64,000 nt of DNA from an uncultured Prevotella sp. (GTDB lineage Bacteria; Bacteroidota; Bacteroidia; Bacteroidales; Bacteroidaceae): the NCBI GenBank assembly GCA_934215545.1, contig CAKQAD010000003.1:1-64000 (forward strand), given 5' to 3'. Position 1 is the stretch's first letter; each line of letters opens with the position of its first letter. The position numbers and the translations under genes are program-made. Below are positions 15,735 to 27,825 of this stretch, piece after piece. A model generated the notes under the pieces. It was not told the DNA's origin. It did not search any database and was given only the letters and a program-made list of their open reading frames with translations.

Positions 15735-18410
15735 TCATCGTCCTGTCTGCCTTATCAACTCTTTGATAGTGTCGTTATACACCTTGTTGGCCATCAAATC
15801 TTCGATATTGGTGTGCATGCGGTATCGCCAGTAGTGATGTGGGTTGGCAGGAATGTTTATTCGCTCGGCATCAGCGTCGGCAAGGCGTAGAGTTTCGTCG
15901 ATGGCAAACCAGTCTTGCAGCGATAATATGCAAAGCATCGACGGGCAGGTGAGTTGGTTGCTAACAATCTCCTTGGCAAGCCATCCAGGCAGAGGGTGTG
16001 GCGCTGCTCCTGTGTTATAGAGTTGTGAGTTATAGTAGTCTTGTGTGCGGTCAGCGTCCTCATCCCACCACTGTCGTAGTGTAGGCATGTCGTGGGTAGA
16101 CAGGGTGCATACGCTGCGATAAGGGTTCTTCCACAGTTCGCCAAATCTCACCGATGGCTTTTTAGGCATTTGCTGCAGTTCGAGGCTCAGTATGCGCAGC
16201 TCCTTCATTACCCATGCTACGCAGTCGGGCACCATACCCAAGTCTTCGGCACACACCAGCATGCGTGTGGCTTGCACCAGTACGGGCAACTTCTTCATTG
16301 CCTCGCTGTACCAGAAGTTATTGTTGCGACGATAGTAGTAGTCGTTATACAGTCGGTTGAACTTCTCCTTGTCGCCATCTGTCAACGCCTCATACATGAA
16401 GTTCTGTTGTGCAGTGATACGAGGATGATACTTATGCTTGTCGTTCTTGTCGCGAATGAAGAGCACATTGGCAACGAGTCGGTACAGGCCATCGCGTACC
16501 AATACATCATCGGCACCCTCCTTGCCTTTGAATGCAGCCTCTATCTTACGCTCGGTGTCGTAGTCGGTTTTCAGAGAGTATATGTCATGATGTTCATGGT
16601 GCAGATACTTCTCTACCACCTCGTCGGCAAGGCTGCCAAACACTCGGTCTATCACCCATCGTGCGATAAACGGTGTAGTGAACAGTTGCTCTTGGAAGTT
16701 AAGTCCATAGCGCTCTATATCTTCGCGTGTAAGAGCCAATGAAGGGTCGAACTGTCCGAGCAGTCCATACAAACAGGTGGTAGGTATTGCCCATATACGG
16801 AAGAAGCCCAGCACATGGTCGATACGATAAGCATCGAAATAGTTTGCCATATGTTGGAATCGGCGTATCCACCACTGACAGCCATCCTCGAGCATTCGTC
16901 GCCAGTTGTATGTTGGGAATTCCCAATTCTGTCCGTTGGCAGAGAAAGCGTCAGGTGGTGCACCAGCCTGCGAGTTGAGGTTGAAATATTGCGGTTCGTG
17001 CCACACGTCGCAACCATTGCGGTTGACACCTATAGGAATATCGCCCTTAAGTATCACACCCCTTGCCATGGCATATTCATGAGCAGAGCGCATCTGTTTG
17101 TCGAGCACAAACTGTACATAGTAGTAGAATGCTACGCTTTTGAACTCTTTAGAGCGAGAGTTGAGCAGTGATTTGCGCTCTAGTTCATGCCATACCTCAT
17201 GCCCTTTCCATGAAGCAAAGTCGACATTACCATAGGTGTCGCGCAGATGACAATACTGAGCGTATGGCACCAGCCAATGGCTATTGTTGTTGAGGAATTG
17301 CTTGAATTCTGCCGACTTCAGTACTCCCTTGCCCTCCTGTTCGAATAATATCTTAAGATATTCTATCTTAGCATTGTTCACACGCTCATAGTCGATCTGC
17401 TTCAGGTCGTTAAGTTCCTTACGCAAAGCAGCAAATGCCTCGGCCTTTTGCTTGTCGGCAATAGCAGGCAACTGACGTAGGTCGGCATACTGAGGATGCA
17501 AGGCAAAGACACTAATGCATGAGTAAGGATAAGAGTCGGTCCAGGAGTGTGTAGATGTAGTGTCGTTGATGGGAAGCACCTGTAAAACCCTTTGTTTTGT
17601 TTCTGCCACCCAGTCGATCATCTTCTTCAGGTCGCCAAAGTCTCCCACGCCAAAGCTACCCTTTGTGCGTAGAGAGAACACAGGAATTAGTGTTCCTGCA
17701 AGCCTTGTGTCGCAAATTTCGAAGAATGCCTGGTCCATTTCTATCACACACACTTCACCGCTGTCAATCTCAGGAATCTCTATTTTTCTGTTTAGCCCTG
17801 TCTCCCAAAGCACTTCACCCTTATCGGTAGTGGCGATAAACTTCAGTTCCGTCTCCTCGTCTTTGAAAGCCTCGGCACTTATATCGGTGGTCCATTCGTT
17901 GTAGTTGTGTTCATACATCTTTAAGGCACGCTCCGTATGCCAATTGCCCATGCATGCACTTTCGCCGGTGACATACAGGCGGTAGCCTTGACGCAGTTGT
18001 GGAGCCCGCACGACAAGACGCAACGTCTTGTCGTATCTTGTCATTGGCACCTCCTCGTGATGGCGCCGATTTATGCAGTCGGTGAAGGCAGAGCTATACA
18101 GATAAGAGTCGCAAGGAATGTCCATCCATCTGTTGTGCACCGTATAAACATCAGCTTTTGTGGCATTGAATTCCAGGCGATGCGTTATGGTGAGCCATTC
18201 GTGGCGTTCTGCCTTGTCGTATTTCTCTATGCTGTAGAAATAGTCGATATGATTGGGCACATCCTCTATCTCCACATCACACTGCCACAGCTTGCCATCA
18301 GCAGTGGTCATAGCATAGCAATCGGTCTTGCCAGTAGCATCATTGACGATGTTCAGTTGCAGATTCTGCCCGAACACCGTTTCGTATGCCATATTGAAGA
18401 ATATTTTCAT
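15735..18410 (-). CDS. malQ: 4-alpha-glucanotransferase with two CBM20 domains (DPE2 type)
   Basis: 891 residues from the ATG at 18410 (MKIFFNMAYETVFG). An upstream in-frame start at 18476 falls in the tandem repeat and is rejected. Two starch-binding CBM20-like modules fill about residues 1-240; the GH77 disproportionating domain follows (SLRTKGSFGVGDFGDL, later HVLGFFRIWAIP and CAEDLG). This is the architecture of plant DPE2, which moves glucosyl units between maltose and a glucan. It forms an operon with the downstream GH13 enzyme for intracellular glucan use. The promoter lies in the 65-bp tandem repeat. Confidence 0.92.
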   Translation of the reverse strand: MKIFFNMAYETVFGQNLQLNIVNDATGKTDCYAMTTADGKLWQCDVEIEDVPNHIDYFYSIEKYDKAERHEWLTITHRLEFNATKADVYTVHNRWMDIPCDSYLYSSAFTDCINRRHHEEVPMTRYDKTLRLVVRAPQLRQGYRLYVTGESACMGNWHTERALKMYEHNYNEWTTDISAEAFKDEETELKFIATTDKGEVLWETGLNRKIEIPEIDSGEVCVIEMDQAFFEICDTRLAGTLIPVFSLRTKGSFGVGDFGDLKKMIDWVAETKQRVLQVLPINDTTSTHSWTDSYPYSCISVFALHPQYADLRQLPAIADKQKAEAFAALRKELNDLKQIDYERVNNAKIEYLKILFEQEGKGVLKSAEFKQFLNNNSHWLVPYAQYCHLRDTYGNVDFASWKGHEVWHELERKSLLNSRSKEFKSVAFYYYVQFVLDKQMRSAHEYAMARGVILKGDIPIGVNRNGCDVWHEPQYFNLNSQAGAPPDAFSANGQNWEFPTYNWRRMLEDGCQWWIRRFQHMANYFDAYRIDHVLGFFRIWAIPTTCLYGLLGQFDPSLALTREDIERYGLNFQEQLFTTPFIARWVIDRVFGSLADEVVEKYLHHEHHDIYSLKTDYDTERKIEAAFKGKEGADDVLVRDGLYRLVANVLFIRDKNDKHKYHPRITAQQNFMYEALTDGDKEKFNRLYNDYYYRRNNNFWYSEAMKKLPVLVQATRMLVCAEDLGMVPDCVAWVMKELRILSLELQQMPKKPSVRFGELWKNPYRSVCTLSTHDMPTLRQWWDEDADRTQDYYNSQLYNTGAAPHPLPGWLAKEIVSNQLTCPSMLCILSLQDWFAIDETLRLADADAERINIPANPHHYWRYRMHTNIEDLMANKVYNDTIKELIRQTGR

Positions 18411-18475
18411 AGTCGTATGTGTGTGTTTGTTTTTCCCTTTTAGTAGTATACCATTTGTTCGTAAGGCTGCAGCCA

Positions 18476-18642
18476 TTAATTGCTGAGGTGCCGCCTATCT
18501 TATGCAAAGATAGTGCAAACCGAATGCAATAAAGCAAGCTTTAATTGCTGAGGTGCCGCCTATCTTATGCAAAGATAGTGCAAACCGAATGCAATAAAGC
18601 AAGCTTTAATTGCTGAGGTGCCGCCTATCTTATGCAAAGATA
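18476..18642. repeat. 65-bp tandem repeat, 2.6 copies, carrying malQ promoter elements
   Basis: Units begin at 18476, 18541 and 18606; the third stops after 37 bp. Each unit holds CAAAGATA, which on the minus strand reads TATCTTTG, a perfect -7 element facing malQ (18505-18512, 18570-18577, 18635-18642). It also holds the inverted repeat TATCTT/AAGATA. Unit junctions form GCAATAAAGC/GCTTTAATTGC palindromes. The complete copies are identical, so the duplication is recent. No clear -33 box at the ideal distance. Confidence 0.9.
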
Positions 18643-18727
18643 TATTAAACTTTTTAATGTTGCCGCTTGGTAGATACGAATAAATCAAAAAAAACACACA
18701 ATGCAGCATTGTTATCGAGTTTTTTTG

Positions 18728-18735
18728 TATCTTTG
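18728..18735 (+). promoter_or_regulatory. -7 element upstream of clpP
   Basis: TATCTTTG, about 140 bp before the clpP ATG. The leader holds complementary ACGGGT and GATTACAT-flanked segments but no convincing strong structure. The rest of the 18643-18874 gap shows no ORF. Confidence 0.5.
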
Positions 18736-18874
18736 TATAAGTGAAGAAGTGTCAGGGCAAAGGTAAATACCCTGCTACTATACATTATATAATATAAAAG
18801 CTACAGGAAAAACGGGTAGAAACAACACGTCTGTCCCGATTACATTATATAGAAAAAACAGCAATAATCAAAAT

Positions 18875-19585
18875 ATGAACGATTTTAGAAAGTATGCAAC
18901 TGGACACCTCGGCATGAACGGCCTCGTTCTCGACGATGTGATGAAAGCACAATCACAGTATCTGAACCCATACATCCTTGAAGAGCGTCAGCTCAACGTA
19001 ACACAGATGGATGTTTTCTCACGTCTTATGATGGATCGCATCATATTCCTTGGTACTGAGATCAACGACTACACAGCCAACACCCTGTCGGCGCAGCTCC
19101 TCTTTCTTGACTCTATAGAGGCAGGTAAGGATATCTCAATATATATCAACTCGCCTGGCGGTAGTGTAACAGCAGGCTTGGCCATCTACGACACCATGCA
19201 GTTCATCACCAGTGATGTGGCTACCATGTGTACGGGTATGGCGGCATCGATGGCTGCCGTGCTCCTCGTGGCAGGTCAAGAAGGTAAGCGTTGTGCGTTA
19301 AAGCATAGTCGTGTGATGATACACCAGCCACTTGGTGGAGTGAGAGGACAGGCATCTGATATTGAGATTGAGGCACGTGAGATACAGAAGTTCAAGACAG
19401 AGCTGTATACAATCATCTCTAACCACTCGCACACACCATTTGAAAAGGTGTGGAACGACTCCGATCGTAACTATTGGATGACAGCACAGGAAGCCAAGGA
19501 TTATGGTATGATCGACAATATAATGATACGTAAATCAAAAGAAGAAAAGAAACTGAATACTGAAGATGCCAAAGAAAGTTTGTAG
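18875..19585 (+). CDS. clpP: ATP-dependent Clp protease proteolytic subunit
   Basis: 236 residues. Serine protease triad Ser125 (GMAASMAA), His150 (VMIHQPLGG) and Asp197 (NDSDRNYWM). It assembles into a 14-mer degradation chamber fed by ClpX. The N-terminus is about 25 residues longer than in E. coli, which may include a propeptide. The 3' end overlaps clpX by 20 bp, suggesting coupled translation. Confidence 0.97.
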   Translation: MNDFRKYATGHLGMNGLVLDDVMKAQSQYLNPYILEERQLNVTQMDVFSRLMMDRIIFLGTEINDYTANTLSAQLLFLDSIEAGKDISIYINSPGGSVTAGLAIYDTMQFITSDVATMCTGMAASMAAVLLVAGQEGKRCALKHSRVMIHQPLGGVRGQASDIEIEAREIQKFKTELYTIISNHSHTPFEKVWNDSDRNYWMTAQEAKDYGMIDNIMIRKSKEEKKLNTEDAKESL

Positions 19586-20810
19586 CTTCTGTGGAAGAAG
19601 CGAGAAAGAGGCTGGTCCGTTGATTGCGGGCATGAGCGGATTTATATGCACCACATGCGCACAACAGGCCTATATGATTGCCAAAGAAGCAGGCTGGTTT
19701 GACGATGCACTTGAGCATAACGCTGCAGCGCAGTTTGAGCTCTCAGATGTGCCTAAGCCAACAGAGATAAAGGCATATCTTGATGAGTATATCATCGGTC
19801 AGGACGAAGCCAAGAAATATCTGTCGGTGGCTGTCTACAACCATTACAAGCGTTTGCAGCAGCCGCACGATGAAGATGGTGTGGAGATAGAAAAGAGCAA
19901 CATCATTATGGTAGGCTCTACTGGTACTGGCAAGACACTGCTAGCACGCACCATTGCCCGACTACTGAAAGTGCCTTTCACTATCGTTGACGCCACAGTA
20001 TTCACTGAGGCAGGCTATGTAGGCGAAGATGTGGAGAGTATTCTGTCGCGATTGCTGCAGGTGGCCGACTATGATGTGCCTGCTGCAGAGCGAGGCATTG
20101 TGTTCATTGATGAGATTGACAAGATTGCACGTAAAGCAGACAATCCAAGCATCACACGCGATGTGAGCGGAGAGGGTGTGCAGCAAGGACTCCTTAAATT
20201 GCTTGAAGGAACAATGGTCAATGTGCCACCAAAGGGAGGACGAAAGCATCCCGACCAGGATTACATTCATGTAGACACACGCAACATCCTCTTTATCTGT
20301 GGTGGAGCCTTCGATGGTATAGAGCGCAAGATAGCACAGCGACTGAACACCCATACCGTGGGATTCAACTCTGTGCAGCATGCACGTAGTATCGACAAGA
20401 GCGACTTGATGAAGTATATCCTGCCACAAGACCTGAAGTCATTCGGACTCATACCCGAAATTATCGGACGTCTGCCCGTGCTCACCTATCTCAACCCGCT
20501 TAATCGTAAGGCACTACGCCGAATACTCGTGGAACCAAAGAACTCCATTGTTAAGCAATACACAAAACTCTTCGAGATGGACGGCATAAAGCTTACATTC
20601 GATGAGGCTGCCCTCGACTATATCGTCGACAAGGCTGTAGAGTATAAACTCGGTGCCCGTGGACTGCGCTCCATCGTAGAGTCGGTGGTGATGGATGCCA
20701 TGTACGAACAACCAGCAACCGACAATAAGGAGTTTGTGGTAACACTCGACTACGCAAAACAACAGCTCAACAAATCGCATCTACAGCAAATGGAAGAGGC
20801 GGCAGAATGA
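19566..20810 (+). CDS. clpX: ClpX unfoldase
   Basis: 414 residues. The N-terminal zinc finger uses Cys6, Cys9, Cys28 and Cys31. The AAA+ domain has Walker A GSTGTGKT, Walker B VFIDEIDK and the sensor region. It unfolds tagged substrates and threads them into ClpP. Start chosen at the only ATG that gives the zinc finger; it lies inside the end of clpP. Confidence 0.97.
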   Translation: MPKKVCSFCGRSEKEAGPLIAGMSGFICTTCAQQAYMIAKEAGWFDDALEHNAAAQFELSDVPKPTEIKAYLDEYIIGQDEAKKYLSVAVYNHYKRLQQPHDEDGVEIEKSNIIMVGSTGTGKTLLARTIARLLKVPFTIVDATVFTEAGYVGEDVESILSRLLQVADYDVPAAERGIVFIDEIDKIARKADNPSITRDVSGEGVQQGLLKLLEGTMVNVPPKGGRKHPDQDYIHVDTRNILFICGGAFDGIERKIAQRLNTHTVGFNSVQHARSIDKSDLMKYILPQDLKSFGLIPEIIGRLPVLTYLNPLNRKALRRILVEPKNSIVKQYTKLFEMDGIKLTFDEAALDYIVDKAVEYKLGARGLRSIVESVVMDAMYEQPATDNKEFVVTLDYAKQQLNKSHLQQMEEAAE

Positions 20811-20859
20811 CATGCTGACACAATAGTAAAAACCATGGCACACCCTTAATGAAACTACT

Positions 20860-23031
20860 ATGACTGGGAATATCAACCTTAGCGAAAAACTAAAACACTA
20901 CTTCGGCTTCGACTCATTCAAAGGCGAACAGGAAGACATAATCAGCAATCTGCTCAGCGGCAACGACACCTTTGTGTTGATGCCGACGGGTGGAGGCAAA
21001 AGCCTGTGCTATCAACTGCCATCGCTGATAATGGAAGGCACCGCTATTGTGGTGTCGCCACTCATTGCGCTTATGAAAAACCAAGTAGATGTGGTGAATT
21101 CGCTTACCGATGAGCCTGGATTGGCACATTATCTCAATTCGTCGCTCAACAAAGCCGCCATACAGCAAGTGTACGATGATGTGTACAGCGGACGTACAAA
21201 ACTGCTGTATGTGGCACCGGAGTCGCTGAATAAGGAAGATAATCTAGAGTTTTTCCGCTCTTTCCGCATATCCTTCTATGCCGTCGATGAGGCACATTGT
21301 ATATCGGAGTGGGGACACGACTTCCGACCAGAATACCGCAATATCCGACCTACGATAAATCGTATAGGTAATGCTCCCGTCATAGCACTTACAGCCACTG
21401 CCACCGATAAGGTGCGCATGGACATAAAGAAAAGTCTTGGAATACTGAATGCGCGCGAATTCCGCTCATCGTTCAATCGTCCAAACTTGTATTATGAGGT
21501 GCGACAGAAAGGAAAGGACATCGACAAGCAAATAGTGATGTTCATAAAGCAAAACACTGGAAAAAGCGGCATAGTATATTGTATATCAAGAAAAAAGGTA
21601 GAAGAACTCGCTGCAGTGTTGCGTGCCAATGATATTAAGGCGGCACCATATCATGCCGGCCTTGATTCAGCCACTCGTTCAGCCACACAAGACGACTTCC
21701 TCATGGAGCGCATTGATGTTATAGTGGCTACAATAGCCTTTGGAATGGGCATTGACAAGCCCGATGTGCGTTTTGTGATACACTACGACATACCAAAAAG
21801 TCTGGAGGGATACTATCAAGAAACGGGACGAGCCGGACGCGATGGTGGCGAAGGCGTATGCATAGCCTTCTATGCCTATAAAGACTTACAGAAGCTCGAG
21901 AAATTTATGGAAGGAAAGCCGGTTGCCGAACAGGACATCGGAAAACTGCTATTGCAAGAGACAGCAGCCTACGCCGAGTCGTCGGTATGCCGTAGAAAGC
22001 TGCTGCTGCACTATTTTGGCGAGGAGTATACTCCCGACAACTGTCATAACTGCGACAACTGTCTGCATCCTAAAGTACGCCGCGAAGGCAAGGAGGCATT
22101 GCTCGTAGTGCTGCGCGCCATCATTGCCATAAAGGAGGAATTCAGACAAGACTATGTCATAGACTTTGTCAAGGGCAGAGCCACCGATGATATCGTATCG
22201 CACCATCATGATCAGCTCGAAGACTTTGGTGGCGGAGAGGATATGCCACCAAAGATATGGAATGCCGTCATACGACAAGGTATGATATCCGGATATATCG
22301 ACAAAGATATAGAAAACTATGGATTGTTGCGCATAACAGCGGCAGGACGCCGTTTTGTAAAGAATCCTACAGAATTTACATACGTAGAAGACACAGACTT
22401 CAGCGAGGAAGAGCCAGAGTCAATAGGAGCCGAGTCGGTGCTCGACCCGACACTCTATAAGATGCTCGTTGAGTTGCGCTCGTCGGTGGCAAAGCATCAT
22501 AACCTGCCAGCATACGTTATATTCCAAGATATATCGCTCGAGCAGATGTCGACACTATATCCCGTGACCATCGATGAATTGTGCAATATTCGTGGTGTGG
22601 GTGTGGGCAAGGCACGACGCTATGGCACCGAATTCTGTGAACTCATAAAGAAATACTGCGATGAGAATGAGATAGACCGCCCAGAAGAAATGCTTGTGCG
22701 GACAGTGGCAAAAGACTCAATGGTAAAGGTGAAGATAATTGGCTATCTTGACCGACGTATGCCACTCGATGATATTGCTTCTGTGCTCAATCTTGAATTC
22801 GAAGAGTTGCTCGACGAAATCGATAGTATTGTATATAGCGGAACAAAGGTTAATATCGACTATTTCCTCAACGAAATCTTAGATGATGATCAGATAGAAG
22901 ACATCTACGAATATTTCCGTGAGAACGATTCCGATAGCATCGATGATGCACTCGATGAGCTTGGAGCCGACTACGAGGAGAATGAAATAAGGCTTGTGCG
23001 CATTAAGTTCATATCAGAACAGGGCAACTGA
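20860..23031 (+). CDS. recQ: ATP-dependent DNA helicase RecQ
   Basis: 723 residues. Walker A PTGGGKS (42-48), DEAH box at 143-146, and the aromatic-rich loop WGHDFRPEYR. The RQC zinc site is CRRKLLLHYFGE followed by CHNCDNC. A winged helix and an HRDC domain (about 535-610) follow. The C-terminal ~100 residues are acidic. Functions in recombination and fork repair. 49 bp after clpX. Confidence 0.95.
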   Translation: MTGNINLSEKLKHYFGFDSFKGEQEDIISNLLSGNDTFVLMPTGGGKSLCYQLPSLIMEGTAIVVSPLIALMKNQVDVVNSLTDEPGLAHYLNSSLNKAAIQQVYDDVYSGRTKLLYVAPESLNKEDNLEFFRSFRISFYAVDEAHCISEWGHDFRPEYRNIRPTINRIGNAPVIALTATATDKVRMDIKKSLGILNAREFRSSFNRPNLYYEVRQKGKDIDKQIVMFIKQNTGKSGIVYCISRKKVEELAAVLRANDIKAAPYHAGLDSATRSATQDDFLMERIDVIVATIAFGMGIDKPDVRFVIHYDIPKSLEGYYQETGRAGRDGGEGVCIAFYAYKDLQKLEKFMEGKPVAEQDIGKLLLQETAAYAESSVCRRKLLLHYFGEEYTPDNCHNCDNCLHPKVRREGKEALLVVLRAIIAIKEEFRQDYVIDFVKGRATDDIVSHHHDQLEDFGGGEDMPPKIWNAVIRQGMISGYIDKDIENYGLLRITAAGRRFVKNPTEFTYVEDTDFSEEEPESIGAESVLDPTLYKMLVELRSSVAKHHNLPAYVIFQDISLEQMSTLYPVTIDELCNIRGVGVGKARRYGTEFCELIKKYCDENEIDRPEEMLVRTVAKDSMVKVKIIGYLDRRMPLDDIASVLNLEFEELLDEIDSIVYSGTKVNIDYFLNEILDDDQIEDIYEYFRENDSDSIDDALDELGADYEENEIRLVRIKFISEQGN

Positions 23032-23136
23032 CGCATTGAGGTATGGCTACGGGCATGACGATAGCCTCAAGCACAAAGAGTGCCAGCACGTTAATTTGCA
23101 TTAATGGCAAAATAAAAACGCCTTGAAAATTCCTAA

Positions 23137-24663
<1,527 letters not shown>

Positions 24664-24755
24664 TATGTGGCACGTATAGCACGCATAATATATTTGAACA
24701 ACCCGAAAGGTTTATATACGAAGCATGACAAGGCAATTACCCTGCATGCCATTAA

Positions 24756-24793
24756 AAGCAATGGTTGCGGCAATAGTGTCGCAACCATTGCTT
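24756..24793 (+). terminator. Hairpin after guaB
   Basis: Perfect 14-bp arms AAGCAATGGTTGCG (24756-24769) and CGCAACCATTGCTT (24780-24793), followed by a short T-rich stretch about 6 nt later. Confidence 0.75.
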
Positions 24794-24833
24794 GAACAAT
24801 TTTAATATAAATACATATAACACGCAAATAAAG

Positions 24834-26261
24834 ATGAAAGCTAAATCATTGTTGGCCGCCATGCTTATCATAGCAAGCGGTGTGTCTGCACAGACCGTTA
24901 ACGACCCTACGGTGATGATCATTAATGGCAAGGCCGTACCACGTTCGGAATTCGAGTATTCGTACAATAAGAACAATTCCGAGACTGTTGTCGACAAGAA
25001 GAGCGTATCCGACTATGTGGATCTTTTTGTTAACTACAAACTCAAGGTGGCAGCAGCCGAAGAGGCTGGAATAGACACAACAAAGGCTTTCCGTGACGAG
25101 TTCATCGGTTATCGCAACCAGCAGGTGTGTCCATCGTTTATCAACGACGATGACATCGAGAACGAAGCACGCAAAATCTACAACGAGACAAAGACTCGTA
25201 TCGATGGCAATGGTGGACTCTTCCATGTGAAGCACATCCTTGTGCATCTTAATCAGAATGCAACAGCGGCAGCGCAAGACTCAGCACGTCTGCGTGCCGA
25301 CTCAATATATACAGCACTTCAAAAAGGTGCAGAATTCGAAGATTTGGCGCGCCGTTGCTCCGACGATAAGGGCTCTGCCCGTCGTGGTGGCGACCTTTCT
25401 TGGATACAGAAAGGTCAGACAGTGCCCGACTTTGAAAAAGTGGTGCTTGCTCTGAAGAAAGGCGAGACAAGCAAACCATTCCTTTCTCCATTCGGTTATC
25501 ACATTGCTAAGCTCATCGATCAGCAGGGTTTCTTCCCTTACGACTCTGTACGCGCCGACATCAAGCGCTTTATTGATGCTCGCGGATTGCGCAATAAGAT
25601 GATCGACGATCGCATCGATTCTATCGCCAAGGCACAGTCGCCAGCCATCACACCTGATGAGGTTATCGACCGCCGCACTGCAGAGATGACCGCCGCCGAC
25701 CCATCGTTGCGCTATCTCATACAGGAGTATCACGACGGCTTGCTGCTCTACGAAATCTCTAACCGCAATGTGTGGAACAAGGCGTCTGTAGACGAGAAGT
25801 CGTTGGAAGCATATTTTAAGAAAAACCGCAAGAAATATCGTTGGACAGAACCTCGTTTCAAGGGCATTACGCTCAACACCAAGGACGAGGCAGACATAAA
25901 GGCTGTGAAGGAGTCGCTTAAGAAAATACCATTTGAACAGTGGGCAGACTCGCTCCGTAAGCAGTTTAACGACAGCACAATACGCATTCGCGTGGTGAAA
26001 GGCATGTTCAAGAAAGGCGACAATGCCACTATCGACAAAATGGAGTTCCATGTAGACACCACAGTAGTAGACATTCCCGACTATCCGTTTGTGTCGACCT
26101 ATGGTAAGATGCTAAAGGCACCAGAGAACTATCGTGATGTGCGCGACCTTGTGGTGGCAGATTATCAGGAGGCACTTGAGAAGCAGTGGATTGCATCATT
26201 GCGCAAACGTTATAAGGTGGTGTTGAATCAAGAAGCACTTGACACAGTCAACAAGCACTGA
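24834..26261 (+). CDS. Periplasmic parvulin-type peptidyl-prolyl isomerase
   Basis: 475 residues from the ATG at 24834, which gives a clean signal peptide (MKAKSLLAAMLIIASGVSAQ). An upstream in-frame codon at 24792 falls in the guaB hairpin and is rejected. The PpiC rotamase domain spans about 125-235, with VKHILVHL at its start, GSARRGGDLSW in the middle and FGYHIAKLID at its end. The C-terminal half is a second, weaker SurA-like region. First gene of an operon with a SurA-like protein and an OstA-like protein, so a chaperone for outer-membrane proteins is likely. Confidence 0.88.
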   Translation: MKAKSLLAAMLIIASGVSAQTVNDPTVMIINGKAVPRSEFEYSYNKNNSETVVDKKSVSDYVDLFVNYKLKVAAAEEAGIDTTKAFRDEFIGYRNQQVCPSFINDDDIENEARKIYNETKTRIDGNGGLFHVKHILVHLNQNATAAAQDSARLRADSIYTALQKGAEFEDLARRCSDDKGSARRGGDLSWIQKGQTVPDFEKVVLALKKGETSKPFLSPFGYHIAKLIDQQGFFPYDSVRADIKRFIDARGLRNKMIDDRIDSIAKAQSPAITPDEVIDRRTAEMTAADPSLRYLIQEYHDGLLLYEISNRNVWNKASVDEKSLEAYFKKNRKKYRWTEPRFKGITLNTKDEADIKAVKESLKKIPFEQWADSLRKQFNDSTIRIRVVKGMFKKGDNATIDKMEFHVDTTVVDIPDYPFVSTYGKMLKAPENYRDVRDLVVADYQEALEKQWIASLRKRYKVVLNQEALDTVNKH

Positions 26262-26285
26262 TATACACATTATATATATTATTGA

Positions 26286-27779
26286 ATGAGAAGAAACAAT
26301 AAATTGATATACCCCATGCTCTTTGCGGCAATGCTTTTTGTGGGTATAGGTGCAAATGCCAATCGCAGTGGGGCAAGCCTTGCTGTGCAGCAAGACACCA
26401 CAGTGGTGGCACATGATGACGATGCCGTGGCACTGCCCGAAGAAAGCGAAAGCCGGCCCGTAGTGGATGCAGAGCAAGAAATGCCGGCACACAGCATTGT
26501 CGACGAAGTGATGTGGGTGGTAGGCGATGAGCCGATACTCAAGTCAGATGTGGAGATGATGCGCCTGCAGGCAGAGGCAGAGGGAATGCAGTGGAAGGGC
26601 GACCCCGACTGCGTCATACCCGAGCAGATAGCAGTGCAGAAGTTGTTCCTGCATCAAGCAGAGATCGACTCCATAAAAGTATCTGAGTCAGAGATAGCAC
26701 AGAACATCGAGATGCAGATCAACCAGTGGATTCAGCGAGCAGGTTCAAAGGAGAAGCTTGAGGAATATAAGAAGATGACTATAGCACAGATGCGTCAGCA
26801 GCTACGCGACGACTTCCGCAACAACCAGCTTATTCAGCAGATGAAGGAGAAGCTTGTCAGCGATATCAAGGTGACACCAGCAGATGTGCGCAAATACTTC
26901 CGCGACATGCCAGAGGATAGCATCCCCTTTGTGCCCACAGAGGTAGAGGTAGAGATTATTACCAAGCAGCCAAAGATAGCCATCGACGAAATTAACCGTG
27001 TAAAGAACGACCTTCGTGAATACACAGAACGCGTCACCAATGGCGAGACATCGTTTGCCACTCTTGCACGTCTCTATTCAGAAGACCCTGGTTCGGCACG
27101 CCAAGGCGGCGAGATGGATTATGTAGGACGCGGTATGCTCGACCCCGCTTTTGCGGCAGTGGCATTCAACCTCACCGATCCAAAGAAAATTTCAAAGATT
27201 GTGGAGTCGGAGTATGGCTTCCACATCATCCAGCTCATAGACAAGCGTGGCGACAAGATAAAACTGCGCCACATACTCCGCATTCCGAGAGTGTCTAACG
27301 AAGCTGTCGACTCAATGCGTATACGCCTCGACTCTATTGGTGCCGACATCCGTAGCGGAAAGATGGATTTCGAGACAGCTGCCACATACGTTTCCGACGA
27401 CAAAGACACACGCAACAACCACGGACTCATGTCGAACAACAGCGATGGCGGTCGCACATCTAAATTCCAGATGAAAGACCTGCCCACCGAGGTGGCTCGC
27501 AAAATAGAGACAATGGAAGTGGGTGACATGTCGAATGCCTTCCGTATGATAGGTTCTAATGGCAAGACAGTGGTGGCAATAGTGAAGCTTAAGAGCCGTA
27601 CGCCTGCCCATCGTGCAACAATAACCGAGGACTATCAGGTTATGAAGAACGTGGTGCTTGCCAAGGAACGTGAGAAATTCCTGCACGACTGGGTGGTGAA
27701 GAAGATAAAGACCACTTATGTGCGCATGAACGATCGCTGCAAGACGTGTAATTTTGAATACGACGGATGGGTGAAGTAA
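26286..27779 (+). CDS. SurA-like periplasmic chaperone/PPIase
   Basis: 497 residues with an N-terminal signal anchor (LIYPMLFAAMLFVGIGANA) and an acidic linker. A SurA N-terminal chaperone domain (IVDEVMWVVGDEPILKSDVE) starts near residue 70. The first parvulin domain has SARQGGEMDYVGRGMLDP and YGFHIIQLID. A second, degenerate parvulin domain starts at LRHILRIPRVS. SurA delivers unfolded beta-barrel proteins to the Bam complex. 24 bp after the preceding PPIase gene. Confidence 0.88.
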   Translation: MRRNNKLIYPMLFAAMLFVGIGANANRSGASLAVQQDTTVVAHDDDAVALPEESESRPVVDAEQEMPAHSIVDEVMWVVGDEPILKSDVEMMRLQAEAEGMQWKGDPDCVIPEQIAVQKLFLHQAEIDSIKVSESEIAQNIEMQINQWIQRAGSKEKLEEYKKMTIAQMRQQLRDDFRNNQLIQQMKEKLVSDIKVTPADVRKYFRDMPEDSIPFVPTEVEVEIITKQPKIAIDEINRVKNDLREYTERVTNGETSFATLARLYSEDPGSARQGGEMDYVGRGMLDPAFAAVAFNLTDPKKISKIVESEYGFHIIQLIDKRGDKIKLRHILRIPRVSNEAVDSMRIRLDSIGADIRSGKMDFETAATYVSDDKDTRNNHGLMSNNSDGGRTSKFQMKDLPTEVARKIETMEVGDMSNAFRMIGSNGKTVVAIVKLKSRTPAHRATITEDYQVMKNVVLAKEREKFLHDWVVKKIKTTYVRMNDRCKTCNFEYDGWVK

Positions 27780-27825
27780 GTACGTCTCTCCACCGTCAGG
27801 AGATATACACTTATCCCTTTTTATA

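Noticed and set aside
18411-18476. Longer N-terminus for MalQ starting at 18476
   Set aside because: It starts inside the tandem repeat and adds no domain; MKIFFNMAYETVFG at 18410 begins the CBM20 module.
18531-18542. The 12-mer AAAGCAAGCTTT shared by the malQ repeat and the fabH-era gap as one repeat family
   Set aside because: The shared part is short and nearly palindromic, and the flanks differ entirely, so common origin is not supported.
18476-18642. The 65-bp units as a CRISPR array
   Set aside because: There are no spacers: the whole unit repeats, and there are no cas genes nearby.
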